The notes under the pieces were generated by a model. That model saw only the letters and a program-made list of their open reading frames with translations, was not told the DNA's origin and did no database searches. The position numbers were made by a program, and so were the translations under genes. 64,000 bases of DNA from Nitrobacteraceae bacterium AZCC 2146. Its GTDB lineage: Bacteria > Pseudomonadota > Alphaproteobacteria > Rhizobiales > Xanthobacteraceae. This document shows, piece by piece, positions 1-8,058 of this stretch (the stretch's first letter is position 1; each line of letters starts with the position of its first letter). The stretch spans positions 2,728,001 through 2,792,000 of the forward strand of contig JBAGRP010000001.1 in NCBI GenBank assembly GCA_036924855.1. The letters run 5' to 3'.

Positions 1-182
1 ACCAGCAACAAATTCCCGCCGCATTGCTGATTGACTCTGCCTGCGTCGATCTTCGCCGATTGGGGACTCATGAAGCGGAGCCTCGTCTTGGGGTGTTTTG
101 CGTAAAATCTGCCTGATGCCTTGGGTGCTCGCCGCTCAATGACGTGGCGTGTCCAATGCCGGTCCGTGTCTGGGGAGAAACG
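1..182. other. Intergenic/edge region, nothing recognised
   Basis: The left edge of the window has no convincing coding frame on either strand and no RNA gene that I can recognise. A gene ending just left of the window cannot be excluded. Confidence 0.4.
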
Positions 183-284
183 ATGAAGGATGCCCGTCTC
201 AAGGCAGCCTCGGGGGTGCTCGCGCAAATGCTGGCGGTGACGGCCATGCTCGTCATCGCCGGCTTTGTGTTTTATGCACGGTGA
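183..284 (+). CDS. Possible 33-residue single-span membrane peptide
   Basis: An ATG at 183 is preceded by a purine-rich GGGGAGAAACG ribosome-binding stretch. It opens a 33-codon frame ending in TGA at 282-284. The product starts with a short basic segment (MKDARLK). A continuous hydrophobic stretch of about 20 residues follows (roughly residues 12-31), and it ends in YAR, the pattern of a small single-pass membrane protein. I know no family for it. It lies alone upstream of a dispersed repeat and the SDR gene. A chance frame is possible at this length; the SD and the clean hydrophobic span are the only support. Confidence 0.4.
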   Translation: MKDARLKAASGVLAQMLAVTAMLVIAGFVFYAR

Positions 285-307
285 AACGAGAATCGTGCCC
301 CCCTGAG

Positions 308-413
308 CCGGGGCCCATCATCCCATCATAAGGAAGAGTGGGTCCCCCTGCGGAGCGGCATGTCGGCGATGCTTCGCATCGCCTGAGAAAGCCGAATCGC
401 ATCCGGGACACGA
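308..413. repeat. Dispersed intergenic repeat, family D copy 1
   Basis: The blocks CCGGGGCCCATC, GTGGGTCCC, TGCGGAGCGGCAT and CGCATCCGGGACACG occur here in the same order as in the repeat at 39972-40130. An internal GCGATGCTTCGCATCGC hairpin is present. It looks like a short non-coding palindromic repeat of the kind scattered through Bradyrhizobium-group genomes. Confidence 0.6.
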
Positions 414-466
414 GCATTACGACCCGCTATAAGTCCGGCCTTGAATCAGAAACCACGGGGCAGGAC

Positions 467-1258
467 ATGACCACCACCACACCGCGCAAGGTCGCACTCA
501 TCACCGGGGCTGCGCGCGGCATCGGACTCGCGGTAGCGAAGCGATTTCTCGGCGAGGGGTTTCGCGTCGCGCTGCTCGATATCGAAGGCGCGTTGCTCGA
601 GCAGTCCTTCAAGGCGCTGGGCGATCCCGACAACACGATGACCCTGCATGCCGACGTGGCCGATGCCGGCGCGGTGGCGAAGGCGTTTGCCGCGGTGCAG
701 GCGCGGTTCGGCCGGCTCGATGCGCTGGTCAACAATGCCGGCATCGCGATCTTCAAGCCGCTGCTGGAAACCACGCAAGCGGATTGGGAGCGCGTGCTGG
801 CGGTGAATCTCACCGGGCCGTTTCTGTGCACGCAGGCCGCCGCGCCCCTGATGCGCGAGCATGGCGGCGGTGCGATCGTGAATATCACGTCGATTTCGGC
901 GTTGCGCGCGTCGACGCTGCGCACCGCCTACGGCACCAGCAAGGCGGGTCTCGCACATCTGACAAAACAATTCGCGGTCGAGCTCGCCACGCTGGGCATC
1001 CGCGTCAATGCAGTTGCGCCCGGCCCGGTGGAGACCGCCATGGCCAAGGCCGTGCATACGCCGGCGATCCGCGCCGACTATCACGACACCATTCCGCTCA
1101 ATCGCTACGGCGGCGAGGAGGAACTGGCCGACGCAGTATTTTTCCTGTGCAGCGAGCGCGCCAGCTACATCACCGGCCAGATGCTGGCGGTGGATGGCGG
1201 CTTCGAGGCCACCGGCATCGGCCTGCCGACGCTGCGCCGCGAGGGCAGCAACGGGTAG
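467..1258 (+). CDS. SDR family NAD(P)-dependent oxidoreductase
   Basis: A classical short-chain dehydrogenase/reductase of 263 residues. The cofactor-binding motif TGAARGIG is at residues 13-20, NNAG at 89-92, and the catalytic Ser142-Tyr155-Lys159 set is intact. The C-terminal end carries the usual DGGF segment. The frame is open upstream to 338. ATG 467 is preferred because it places the Rossmann motif at the usual distance and follows a GGGGCAGG purine run. Family members reduce or oxidise diverse alcohols and ketones, and the substrate cannot be read from the sequence. It is convergent with the exporter that follows (8 bp apart), so it is probably monocistronic. Confidence 0.85.
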   Translation: MTTTTPRKVALITGAARGIGLAVAKRFLGEGFRVALLDIEGALLEQSFKALGDPDNTMTLHADVADAGAVAKAFAAVQARFGRLDALVNNAGIAIFKPLLETTQADWERVLAVNLTGPFLCTQAAAPLMREHGGGAIVNITSISALRASTLRTAYGTSKAGLAHLTKQFAVELATLGIRVNAVAPGPVETAMAKAVHTPAIRADYHDTIPLNRYGGEEELADAVFFLCSERASYITGQMLAVDGGFEATGIGLPTLRREGSNG

Positions 1259-1266
1259 CTGCCGCC

Positions 1267-2469
1267 CTACTCCGCCGCCGCGGTCGCCAGTTCGCGCTTG
1301 CGCAGCGTCGCGAGGCTGACGATCAGCGCGCCGACCGCGGTCAGCGTGATGGTCGTCACCATCGGCAATGAGGTGCCGTCGAAGAACAGCCCGGCAACGG
1401 CGATCATGATGCCGCCGGTGACCATCTGCAGCGTGCCGCCGAGCGCGCTGGCGATGCCGGCGATCGGGCCGTGATTTTCCAGCGACAACACCATGGTGGA
1501 GGGAATCACCAGGCCGAGGAACGCGAACGACACGAACAGCAGCGGAATCAGCACACGAAGGCTGTCGAAGCCGGCCAGCGTCAGCGCCAGCAGCAGCACC
1601 GCGAAACCCGCATAGGCCGACACCGCCGCCATCACCACCCGCGCCATGCCGAAGCGGCCGCCGAGGAAGCCGGCGAATTGCGATGCGCCGATGAAGCCGA
1701 TGGCGTTGATGGAGAACGCCAGGCTGTATTGCGTCGGCGAGAGCCCATAATGGCCGATATAGACGAAGGATGACGTCGCCAGGAACGCGAAGAAGCTCGC
1801 CATGCCCAGCCCGCCGATGAAGGTGAGGCCGAGAAAGTGCCAGTCGCGCAGCAGCTCCGCGAAGCTGCCGAGCACATTGCGGACGCTGCCATTGATGCGC
1901 TCGTGGACAGGACGGGTTTCCGGCAGCAAGGATGCCACCAGCACGAGACCGATCAGCGAGACAATGGTCACCGCGACGAACACCGCGCGCCAGCCAAACG
2001 GCACGATCAGCGCGCTGCCGGTGAGCGGCGCCAGAATCGGCGAGACCGAGAACACCAGCATCACCAGTGCCATCAATTTTGTGGCTTCGACGCCGGTGTG
2101 CAGATCCCGGATGATCGCGCGCGGGATCACGCCCATGGCGGCGGCGCCTGTACCCTGGATGAAGCGAAACGCGATCAGCCAGCCGACGCTCGGCGCCAGC
2201 GCGCAGCCGATCGAGCCCAGGGTGAACAGCGCGAGACCGGCATAAAGCGGCGGCTTGCGGCCATAGACATCCGACAGCGGGCCATAGGCGATCTGGCACA
2301 GGCCGAAGGCGATGAAGAACACGGTGAGCGTCATCTGCGTCGCCGCCGTGGAGGTGTGCAGATCGGCCGCGATCGCCGGCAGCGCCGGCAGATACATGTC
2401 GATCGCAAACGGACCGACGGCAGAGAGCAGGCCGAGCACCACGGCGTTGCGGGTGAAGGAGGAGGTCAT
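1267..2469 (-). CDS. Bcr/CflA family MFS drug-resistance transporter
   Basis: A 400-residue protein with about twelve hydrophobic segments, the size of a major facilitator of the DHA1 type. DMYLPALP at residues 24-31 is the signature start of the Bcr/CflA group. MFS motif A appears as GPLSDVYGRKP at 63-73 in the loop after TM2. Relatives export bicyclomycin, chloramphenicol, sulfonamides or cysteine-type metabolites by proton antiport in the inner membrane; the substrate here is unknown. It is transcribed alone, and its upstream region holds a palindromic repeat. No regulator gene is adjacent. Confidence 0.85.
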   Translation of the reverse strand: MTSSFTRNAVVLGLLSAVGPFAIDMYLPALPAIAADLHTSTAATQMTLTVFFIAFGLCQIAYGPLSDVYGRKPPLYAGLALFTLGSIGCALAPSVGWLIAFRFIQGTGAAAMGVIPRAIIRDLHTGVEATKLMALVMLVFSVSPILAPLTGSALIVPFGWRAVFVAVTIVSLIGLVLVASLLPETRPVHERINGSVRNVLGSFAELLRDWHFLGLTFIGGLGMASFFAFLATSSFVYIGHYGLSPTQYSLAFSINAIGFIGASQFAGFLGGRFGMARVVMAAVSAYAGFAVLLLALTLAGFDSLRVLIPLLFVSFAFLGLVIPSTMVLSLENHGPIAGIASALGGTLQMVTGGIMIAVAGLFFDGTSLPMVTTITLTAVGALIVSLATLRKRELATAAAE

Positions 2470-2528
2470 CGGGGTTTCTTCTTTTTGTGGGCGTGACGAT
2501 CAATTTGAGATCGTCTCATCAATTTCAG

Positions 2529-2709
2529 CGTCGTCCCGGCAAGCGAGCTTGCGAGCGCAAGCCCAAGGGATTGGGACCAAGTCCATAATGGACTTGGTCC
2601 CAATCCCGCAGGATCCATACGCCGTGTCATATCGTTGGGCAATGCAGCAGATGCCTTCTGCAACAATCAACGCCAGGGGTTATGGATCCCGGCGTTCGCC
2701 GGGACGACG
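2529..2709. repeat. Palindromic intergenic repeat (family A)
   Basis: The element is bounded by perfect 12-bp inverted repeats, CGTCGTCCCGGC at 2529-2540 and GCCGGGACGACG at 2698-2709. A nested pair, GGATCCATA and TATGGATCC, lies inside. It also encloses the long hairpin at 2567-2607. No transposase frame is present, so it is REP/MITE-like. It sits between the start of the exporter gene and the end of the PhnB-like gene. Confidence 0.7.
2567..2607. repeat. Perfect 18-bp-arm hairpin inside repeat A
   Basis: The left arm at 2567-2584 (beginning GGGATTGGG) is exactly complementary to the right arm at 2590-2607, with an ATAAT centre that could pair further. A stem this long and exact could act as a bidirectional transcription barrier, RNA stabiliser or protein-binding cruciform. 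No T-run follows on either side, so it is not a standard intrinsic terminator. Confidence 0.75.
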
Positions 2710-2728
2710 GTGGTGAGGCGTTTCGATA

Positions 2729-3139
2729 TCACATATCCATCGGACAAATCACCATCCAGGGAATGCCGAACCGATCGACGCACATGCCGAAGCTCTTGGA
2801 AAAGAAGGTCGGCGCGAACGGCATGTTGACGGCACCGCCTTCGGCCAGCGCCTTGAACTTGCGCTCGGCCTCCGCAAGCTCGTCGACCGTCAGGGTGACC
2901 GAAAACCCCTGCGGCTGATGGAAACTGCCGGGAGGTGCGTCCGACCCCATGATCACCTCGCCATCGACGGTGATCTTGCCGTGCAGAATTTTCTTCATCC
3001 ACTCCGGCGGCGTGTGCTCCGCCGCAGGCGAGCCCTCATGGACCATCAGCACCTCGATCTTGGCGCCGATCGCCTTCTCGTAATATTTGAACGCTTCTTC
3101 GCAATTGCCGTTGTAGAACAGATAGGGATTGACCTGCAT
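2729..3139 (-). CDS. VOC superfamily PhnB-like protein
   Basis: A 136-residue protein of the vicinal-oxygen-chelate fold, PhnB / 3-demethylubiquinone-9-methyltransferase-like group. It opens with MQVNPYLFYNG followed by CEEAFKYYEKAIG, the standard first beta-alpha element. It contains GKITVDGEVIMGSD and a C-terminal FGIPWMV strand, both typical of the group. These proteins are stand-alone cupin-like folds without proven activity in most bacteria. A gap of 27 bp separates it from the SRPBCC gene upstream on the same strand, which suggests a shared transcript with that gene and the ECF sigma gene further upstream. Confidence 0.85.
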   Translation of the reverse strand: MQVNPYLFYNGNCEEAFKYYEKAIGAKIEVLMVHEGSPAAEHTPPEWMKKILHGKITVDGEVIMGSDAPPGSFHQPQGFSVTLTVDELAEAERKFKALAEGGAVNMPFAPTFFSKSFGMCVDRFGIPWMVICPMDM

Positions 3140-3166
3140 CGCTTCCTCCTTGGTTGACCCGATACC

Positions 3167-3703
3167 TTATTTTTCGGTAATGGATTTCAGATTAGCGAGA
3201 CCGACGGCGAAATCCTTGCCGACCATGCGATCCATGTTCATGAACACGTGCATGATCTTCGCCATGAACGGACAAGGACCGTACATCAGCCATGTGACGG
3301 TGGTGAATTCACCCTGCGGCGCCATCGTGAATTCCGCGGTGTTATGCCCTTCAAACGGCTTGAAGAAATCGAGCTTGATCGCGACCTTGCCGGGCGCCGC
3401 AGCCTCGGTGATTTCCATCCGGCCGGAACCGACATTCTTGTTGCCGTCCCACGCATAGACTGAGCCCTTGCCGCTGTCGGCGCCGCTGAAGGTGCGCGTC
3501 ATGGCGGGATCCTTCACTTCATAAGGCGACCACGCCGCCCATTGGTGAAAATCATTGATCAGCGGAAAGATCGCCTGCGGCGGTGCCTCGATGCTGATCG
3601 TGCGCTCGACACGGAAAATATCGGGCTTGGTCGTGGCGAGAATAAGGACCGCGGCAATCGCGATAGCCAGAATGACGGCGACGATGACGATGGTTTCAAA
3701 CAT
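3167..3703 (-). CDS. SRPBCC family protein (polyketide cyclase-like) with N-terminal anchor
   Basis: A 178-residue protein. Residues 3-24 form a hydrophobic helix (IVIVAVILAIAIAAVLIL), so it is probably membrane anchored. The rest is a START/SRPBCC helix-grip domain, beginning RVERTISIEAPPQAIFP and followed by the typical W..W.SPYE segment. SRPBCC proteins bind hydrophobic ligands; the ligand is unknown. The order ECF sigma - SRPBCC - PhnB on one strand suggests an operon or a regulon of ECF42-linked YCII/VOC/SRPBCC proteins, a grouping often seen together. Confidence 0.8.
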   Translation of the reverse strand: MFETIVIVAVILAIAIAAVLILATTKPDIFRVERTISIEAPPQAIFPLINDFHQWAAWSPYEVKDPAMTRTFSGADSGKGSVYAWDGNKNVGSGRMEITEAAAPGKVAIKLDFFKPFEGHNTAEFTMAPQGEFTTVTWLMYGPCPFMAKIMHVFMNMDRMVGKDFAVGLANLKSITEK

Positions 3704-3754
3704 GAATGCCTCGTTGTTTTGAAATAACCCATGCTTGGCAAGAAAACGTTTCGC

Positions 3755-5014
3755 TCAACCGATCTTCAAGGTGCTGTCGCTCATCAACCGATCCAGATGC
3801 ATGCGGATATGCGCCGCCTCCGCCGAGGTGTTGGCCAGCGCGATGGCGCGGTTGAAGGCGATGCGGGCCTCGTCGTTGCGGCCGAGCTGCATCAGATAGG
3901 CGCCCTGCACGCCGAAGAAATGAAAATAATTCGACAGCCGCGACGCCAGCGGCGCGATCATCTCCAGCGCGGCTTCCGGACCGCGCACTTTTGAAACGGC
4001 GACGGAGCGATTCAGCGTGACGACCGGAGAAGGCTGCAGGATTTCCAGCGAGCCATACAGCAGTTCGATCTGCGCCCAGTCGGTATCTTCGGGCTTGGCG
4101 GCACGGGCATGCAGCGCGGCGATTGCCGCCTGGATCTGATATGGCCCGGTGCGACGATGCCGCATCGCCTTGTCGATCAGCGCCAGCCCCTCGGCGATCA
4201 TCTTGTCGTTCCACAGGCTGCGGTCCTGATCGTCGAGCAGCACCAAAGCGGCATCGGCATCGAAGCGCGCGGCGGCACGGGCGTGCTGCAGCAGCAACAG
4301 CGCCGCGAGACCCATGATCTCCGGCTCGCTTGGGAACAGTTTTAAAAGCAGCCGCGCGAGGCGGATGGCCTCCTCGCACAACGGCGCGCGCAGGTCGATG
4401 CTGTCGCCTGACGCGGAATAGCCTTCGTTGAAGATCAGATAGAGCATCGCGGCGACGGCGGCGAGCCGCTCGCTGCGTTCCGGCGCGCCCGGGGTCTCGA
4501 ACGGCACCTCGGCTTTCGCGATCGCCGCTTTCGCACGGGTGATGCGCTGCTCCATGGCGGCGTCGCTGACCAGGAACGCGCGGGCGATCTGCTTGACGCT
4601 GAGGCCAGAGACGATGCGCAGCGCCAGCGCGATCTGCTGCGTCGCCGGCAATTGCGGATGGCAGCAGATGAACAAGAGCCGCAGGATATCGTCGCGATAA
4701 TGCGAGCCATCGAGCCGTTCGGCGAGTTCGCTCTCAGCATCGTCGAGATCGGAAATGGCGGCATCGTCCGGCAGCGCGTCGTGCTTGCTGGTCTTTCTGA
4801 GATCGTCGATGGCGACATTGCGGCCAACCATGATCAGCCACGCCGCGGCATCGCGCGGCGGGCCGTTCTGCGGCCAGGTCTTCAGCGCGCGCAGGCAGGC
4901 GTTCTGAAACGCCTCCTCTGCGGTGTCGAGATTGCGGAAGTAACGCAAGAGCGCACCGAGCGCCTGGGGGCGCGCCGAGGTCAGCGCTGCATCGATCCAG
5001 GCGAGATCGGTCAT
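3755..5014 (-). CDS. ECF42-type RNA polymerase sigma factor with C-terminal TPR-like extension
   Basis: A 419-residue protein, more than twice the length of a minimal ECF sigma factor. Region 2 is in the first ~90 residues (TAEEAFQNACLRALKTWP, then the VGRNVAIDDLRK segment). Region 4 follows FICCHPQLP with the helix-turn-helix around LSVKQIARAFLVSDAAM. FNEGYSASG then opens the large C-terminal domain (DUF6596/SnoaL-free TPR type) characteristic of group ECF42. In that group the extension replaces a classical anti-sigma factor. The start codon overlaps the stop of the YCII gene (ATGA), so the two are translationally coupled, which matches the known ECF42-DGPF pairing. Confidence 0.9.
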   Translation of the reverse strand: MTDLAWIDAALTSARPQALGALLRYFRNLDTAEEAFQNACLRALKTWPQNGPPRDAAAWLIMVGRNVAIDDLRKTSKHDALPDDAAISDLDDAESELAERLDGSHYRDDILRLLFICCHPQLPATQQIALALRIVSGLSVKQIARAFLVSDAAMEQRITRAKAAIAKAEVPFETPGAPERSERLAAVAAMLYLIFNEGYSASGDSIDLRAPLCEEAIRLARLLLKLFPSEPEIMGLAALLLLQHARAAARFDADAALVLLDDQDRSLWNDKMIAEGLALIDKAMRHRRTGPYQIQAAIAALHARAAKPEDTDWAQIELLYGSLEILQPSPVVTLNRSVAVSKVRGPEAALEMIAPLASRLSNYFHFFGVQGAYLMQLGRNDEARIAFNRAIALANTSAEAAHIRMHLDRLMSDSTLKIG

Positions 5015-5379
5015 GGCGTGGTCATCCCGCCATGGAAGAGGCCGATCGGACGGATTTCATAGGCGCCGCCGGGATTGGCACGGCCGAGATCCCTGGCGAT
5101 CTCCAGCGCATCGTCGAGCGCGGCGGCTTCCACCACATAGAAGCCGAGCAGCTGTTCCTTCGTTTCAGCGAAGGGCCCGTCGAGCACCACCGGCGGATCG
5201 TCCTTGCGCAGCGTCGTGGCCGCCGTGGTCGGCAGCAGCCGAGCGACGGGCCCGAGCCTGCCCTGGGCGGCGAGCTTGCCGTGGACCACGGCGAGCTTCG
5301 ACAGCACGGCATCATCCTCGTCCTTGGACCAGGCGCCGACTACGGCTTCGTCGTGGTAGCAGAGAATGGCGTAGAGCAT
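5011..5379 (-). CDS. YCII-related DGPF-domain protein
   Basis: A 122-residue protein of the YCII fold. It has the diagnostic DGPFAETKEQLLGFY segment near residues 69-83 and the start MLYAILCYHDE. DGPF proteins are the conserved genomic partners and probable targets of ECF42 sigma factors. Their biochemical role is not established. Its stop overlaps the start of the sigma factor gene by 4 bp, and it is the first gene of the unit. A promoter recognised by the neighbouring sigma factor would lie in 5380-5530. Confidence 0.88.
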   Translation of the reverse strand: MLYAILCYHDEAVVGAWSKDEDDAVLSKLAVVHGKLAAQGRLGPVARLLPTTAATTLRKDDPPVVLDGPFAETKEQLLGFYVVEAAALDDALEIARDLGRANPGGAYEIRPIGLFHGGMTTP

Positions 5380-5486
5380 GCGAAGGGGTCTCCTCTGGTT
5401 TCAAGACGAACGGGCGTCAGGGATCCCGACAGGATAGCCGAAATTTTTATGGGAGGCCCGAGCCAGAGACGCGCGGTTCCCTCCCT

Positions 5487-5514
5487 ACCTCCCCGCAAGG
5501 GGGCGGGAGCGCGC
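5487..5514. repeat. GC-rich palindromic repeat (family F, degenerate)
   Basis: The stretch CCTCCCCGCAAGGGGGCGGG forms a short hairpin with an AAG-type loop. It resembles the better hairpin at 55720-55745. It lies between the YCII gene start and the TetR gene end. Only short similarity is visible, so the grouping is tentative. Confidence 0.4.
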
Positions 5515-5531
5515 CGTGCATATGGTGGCGG

Positions 5532-6191
5532 CTAGCCAGCCTTCGAGCCGCACAGCAGCTCCACGGCACCCTTCACGATCGCCTCCAGCTGCTTGCGCGG
5601 GATGCCGGCGCGGGCGCGGATGGCGAGGGAGTACAACGTTGCGGACGCCATTTGCGCGAGAACCGCGATATCGACCGACTTCGGTAACTCGCCTTTCTCC
5701 ACCGCGGTCCGGAAACACCACGCAAACGCCTTGTCGAGATCCTGAAATCCTTCCAGCACCATGGCGCGAATCTCGGGATCGACAATCGCATCCGACGCCA
5801 CCGTCATCACGGTGAAACAGCCGCGCGGCCCCTCGCCGCCCAGCAGATAGATATCGAGCGCGGCATCGTAGATTTGCCGCAGCCGTTCGCGGATCGGCAG
5901 GTCGGTCTTGAAGATCTCGGCCACCGTTGCGCCGTAGTCTTCGCGGTAGCGCTGGTAGGCCTTGATGTAGAGCTCGCGCTTGTCGCCGAACGCGCCGTAC
6001 AGACTCGGGCGGTTCATCCCGGTGGCGGCGCTGAGATCATCAAGCGACGTCGCGGCAAAGCCATCCTTGCGGAACAGCGCCAGCGCCTGGCCCAGCGCGA
6101 CCTCCGGCTCATAGGCGCGGGGCCGGCCGCGACGTTTTGGTTCAGCCGGGGCACCGGCTTTCGCCGCAGGTCGCTTCTTATTTTGTACCAT
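5532..6191 (-). CDS. TetR/AcrR family transcriptional regulator (divergent from GST)
   Basis: A 219-residue protein with a basic N-terminal tail (KRRGRPRAY) before a TetR helix-turn-helix at about residues 27-75. The recognition region reads FAATSLDDLSAATGMNRPSLY. The C-terminal half is the ligand-binding domain. It is transcribed divergently from the glutathione S-transferase gene across about 100 bp, the usual arrangement for a repressor controlling the neighbour and itself. Candidate operator elements in that gap are described separately. The ligand is unknown; an electrophile would suit a GST target. Confidence 0.88.
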   Translation of the reverse strand: MVQNKKRPAAKAGAPAEPKRRGRPRAYEPEVALGQALALFRKDGFAATSLDDLSAATGMNRPSLYGAFGDKRELYIKAYQRYREDYGATVAEIFKTDLPIRERLRQIYDAALDIYLLGGEGPRGCFTVMTVASDAIVDPEIRAMVLEGFQDLDKAFAWCFRTAVEKGELPKSVDIAVLAQMASATLYSLAIRARAGIPRKQLEAIVKGAVELLCGSKAG

Positions 6192-6232
6192 CTCGCAATA
6201 ACTCCCTTGACGAGACTTATATTATGCGAGAC
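6191..6232. promoter_or_regulatory. Candidate TetR operator region in the TetR/GST gap
   Basis: CGAGAC is directly repeated at 6211-6216 and 6227-6232 (16 bp start to start, about one and a half turns). An inverted TCTCG at 6191-6195 faces the first copy. The core between them is AT-rich. This is the only repeated motif in the divergent intergenic region, so it is the best operator guess. Confidence 0.35.
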
Positions 6233-6289
6233 GGTATGAAAATCAACCCGCGGCGCGAATGCAACGCGTCGCACACCCAGGAGGCATCC

Positions 6290-6934
6290 ATGGATCTATA
6301 TTTTTCGCCGCTGGCCTGCTCGATGGCCACCCGCATCGTGCTCGATGAAGCCGGCGGTGCGGCGACGTTCTTCGAGGTCGATCCCAAAACCAAACGCGTA
6401 TTGAACGACGATTCGGATTTTCGCGCCGTCAATCCGCTCGGACTGGTGCCGACACTGCGCACCGACGATGGTACGGTGCTCACCGAGAACGCCGCGATCC
6501 TGCAATATGTCGCCGATCGCTTTCCCGACTCTGTGATCGCTGCGGGCTCCGGCATCGAGCGCAGCCGGCTGCAGCAATGGCTGTGCTTCATCGGTACCGA
6601 ATTGCACAAGGCGCTGTTCGTGCCGCTGCTCGACCGCAAGGCTCCGGCGGAGATGAAGGCCTGGGCGCTGGAGAAGGGACTATCGCGGCTGGACTACCTG
6701 GAGAAGCATCTGCAGGGCCGCGAATTCCTGCTGGAGCGCTTCAGCGTCGCCGACGCCTATCTGGTCACGGTGATCAACTGGACCATGGCGACACCGCCGA
6801 TCGATCTGGCGAAGTGGCCAGCGATCAAGGCCTATTACGAGCGCCACCGCGCCCGCCCGAGCGTGGCGAAGGCAATCGCCGAGGAGTTCAAATTATATCA
6901 GGCGGAAGTGGCGCGGCACAAAGCGGCGGCGTGA
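6290..6934 (+). CDS. Glutathione S-transferase family protein
   Basis: A 214-residue protein of normal GST length. The N-terminal thioredoxin-like domain (about 1-80) starts MDLYFSPLACSMATRI, which supplies the catalytic Cys/Ser region of beta-class enzymes. It contains NPLGLVPTL with its cis-proline, and TENAAILQY for glutathione binding. The alpha-helical C-terminal domain contains FSVADAYLVTVINW, the N-capping box. ATG 6290 is preferred over the open upstream frame because CCCAGGAGGCATCC gives a strong SD and the domain begins at once. It is cytoplasmic and conjugates or reduces electrophiles, and is probably repressed by the divergent TetR protein. Confidence 0.88.
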   Translation: MDLYFSPLACSMATRIVLDEAGGAATFFEVDPKTKRVLNDDSDFRAVNPLGLVPTLRTDDGTVLTENAAILQYVADRFPDSVIAAGSGIERSRLQQWLCFIGTELHKALFVPLLDRKAPAEMKAWALEKGLSRLDYLEKHLQGREFLLERFSVADAYLVTVINWTMATPPIDLAKWPAIKAYYERHRARPSVAKAIAEEFKLYQAEVARHKAAA

Positions 6935-6973
6935 CAACGCGCGTCTCGAATCTTGCTGGCGCCTCGTTGAAGT

Positions 6974-7534
6974 CTAGGGCGCCAGCAACCGTGTCTTCAG
7001 TTCAGTGATCGCGCGGCTGAAGATTTTGGCATCGTCACGCGCCCGTGCCAGCACCAGCGCGCCCTGAATGCTGAGCATCGCGTCTTCGGATCGCTGCCGT
7101 GCCACGCTGCTGCTCAATCCCGACCGCCCGAGCAGCAGCGCCAGCGCGTCGCCCCAGCGTGCGAAGTAATCATTGACCTGCGCGGCAAAGCTGTCGCGCG
7201 CGGCGCCAAGCGCAAACACCCCGACCAGGCAGACGCGGCGGCCCGAGCGGAAATAGTCCTCGGTGCCCTTCAGCATGGCGACAATCGCACGCGCGGGATC
7301 CTCGGCGCTGCGCAGCGGCGCAAAGATATTGACCTCGAACCAGGCATCGATCTCGGCCAGGACCTCGCTGGCCATCTGCTGTTTGCCGCCGGGAAAGAAG
7401 TGATACAGGCTGCCCTTGCCGAGCCCGGTCGCCTCGGAGATCAGCGCCAGCGTCGCGCCCTCGTATCCATGCGCGCGGAAGACCTCGCCGAGAACCGGCA
7501 AGATATCCGCACGTTCGGAGACAGTCTTTTTCAT
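6974..7534 (-). CDS. TetR family transcriptional regulator (LmrA/YxaF-like)
   Basis: A 186-residue protein with a helix-turn-helix at about residues 20-60 (YEGATLALISEATGLGKGSLYHFF). The C-terminal domain is of the LmrA/YxaF type, with FRSGRRVCLVGVFALG near the middle. It lies 18 bp downstream of the DUF1348 gene on the same strand, so the two form an operon. A TGTAC-type palindrome sits upstream of the first gene and is a plausible autoregulatory operator. The inducer is unknown. Confidence 0.87.
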   Translation of the reverse strand: MKKTVSERADILPVLGEVFRAHGYEGATLALISEATGLGKGSLYHFFPGGKQQMASEVLAEIDAWFEVNIFAPLRSAEDPARAIVAMLKGTEDYFRSGRRVCLVGVFALGAARDSFAAQVNDYFARWGDALALLLGRSGLSSSVARQRSEDAMLSIQGALVLARARDDAKIFSRAITELKTRLLAP

Positions 7535-7552
7535 TGCAGCTTCATTGCAGCG

Positions 7553-8020
7553 TCAGAACGGGCTTTCGCCCAGTCCCGGAACATCCGCCGGCCGCGGGCC
7601 CGGCGCCGCCCAGTGAAAACGGCGCTCGCTCTCCTTGATGGCGACATCGTTGATGCTGGCCTCGCGGCGGCGCATCAGACCGGCATCGTCGAATTCCCAT
7701 TGTTCGTTGCCGTAGGAGCGGAACCACTGCCCGGCATCGTCGTGCCACTCGTACTGGAAGCGCACCGCGATGAACTGGCGATCGAATGCCCAGAGATCCT
7801 TGATCAGGCGGTACTCGTGTTCCTTCTGCCATTTGCGGGTGAGGAACGCGACGATCGCAGGGCGGCCTTCAAGGAATTCAGAGCGATTGCGCCAACGGCT
7901 GTCCTCGGTATAGGCCAGCGAGACTTTGACCGGGTCGCGCGAATTCCACGCATCCTCCGCCATGCGGGCCTTCTGGGCGGCGGTTTCACGGGTGAACGGC
8001 GGCAGCGGCGGACGCGACAT
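7553..8020 (-). CDS. DUF1348 family protein (NTF2-like fold)
   Basis: From ATG 8020 the product has 155 residues, beginning [14 protein letters not shown], the standard start of DUF1348 proteins. The family signature [19 protein letters not shown] is at about residues 20-38, and [17 protein letters not shown] lies in the central part. These small NTF2/SnoaL-like proteins have no proven reaction. An upstream ATG at 8029 is in frame, but a GGAG sits 9 nt before 8020 and touches the 8029 start, so 8020 is chosen. It is co-transcribed with the TetR gene. Confidence 0.85.
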   Translation of the reverse strand: MSRPPLPPFTRETAAQKARMAEDAWNSRDPVKVSLAYTEDSRWRNRSEFLEGRPAIVAFLTRKWQKEHEYRLIKDLWAFDRQFIAVRFQYEWHDDAGQWFRSYGNEQWEFDDAGLMRRREASINDVAIKESERRFHWAAPGPRPADVPGLGESPF

Positions 8021-8058
8021 GACTTTCATCTCCGGCTCCGGATCGAGCGCACGAAGAT

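Noticed and set aside
446..2503. Long minus-strand frame of 685 codons over the SDR and MFS genes
   Set aside because: It is a shadow frame in GC-rich DNA: it overlaps both real genes and has no family features.
2529..2709. Repeat A as an insertion sequence
   Set aside because: There is no transposase frame and no target-site duplication that I can see; it is a short palindromic repeat.
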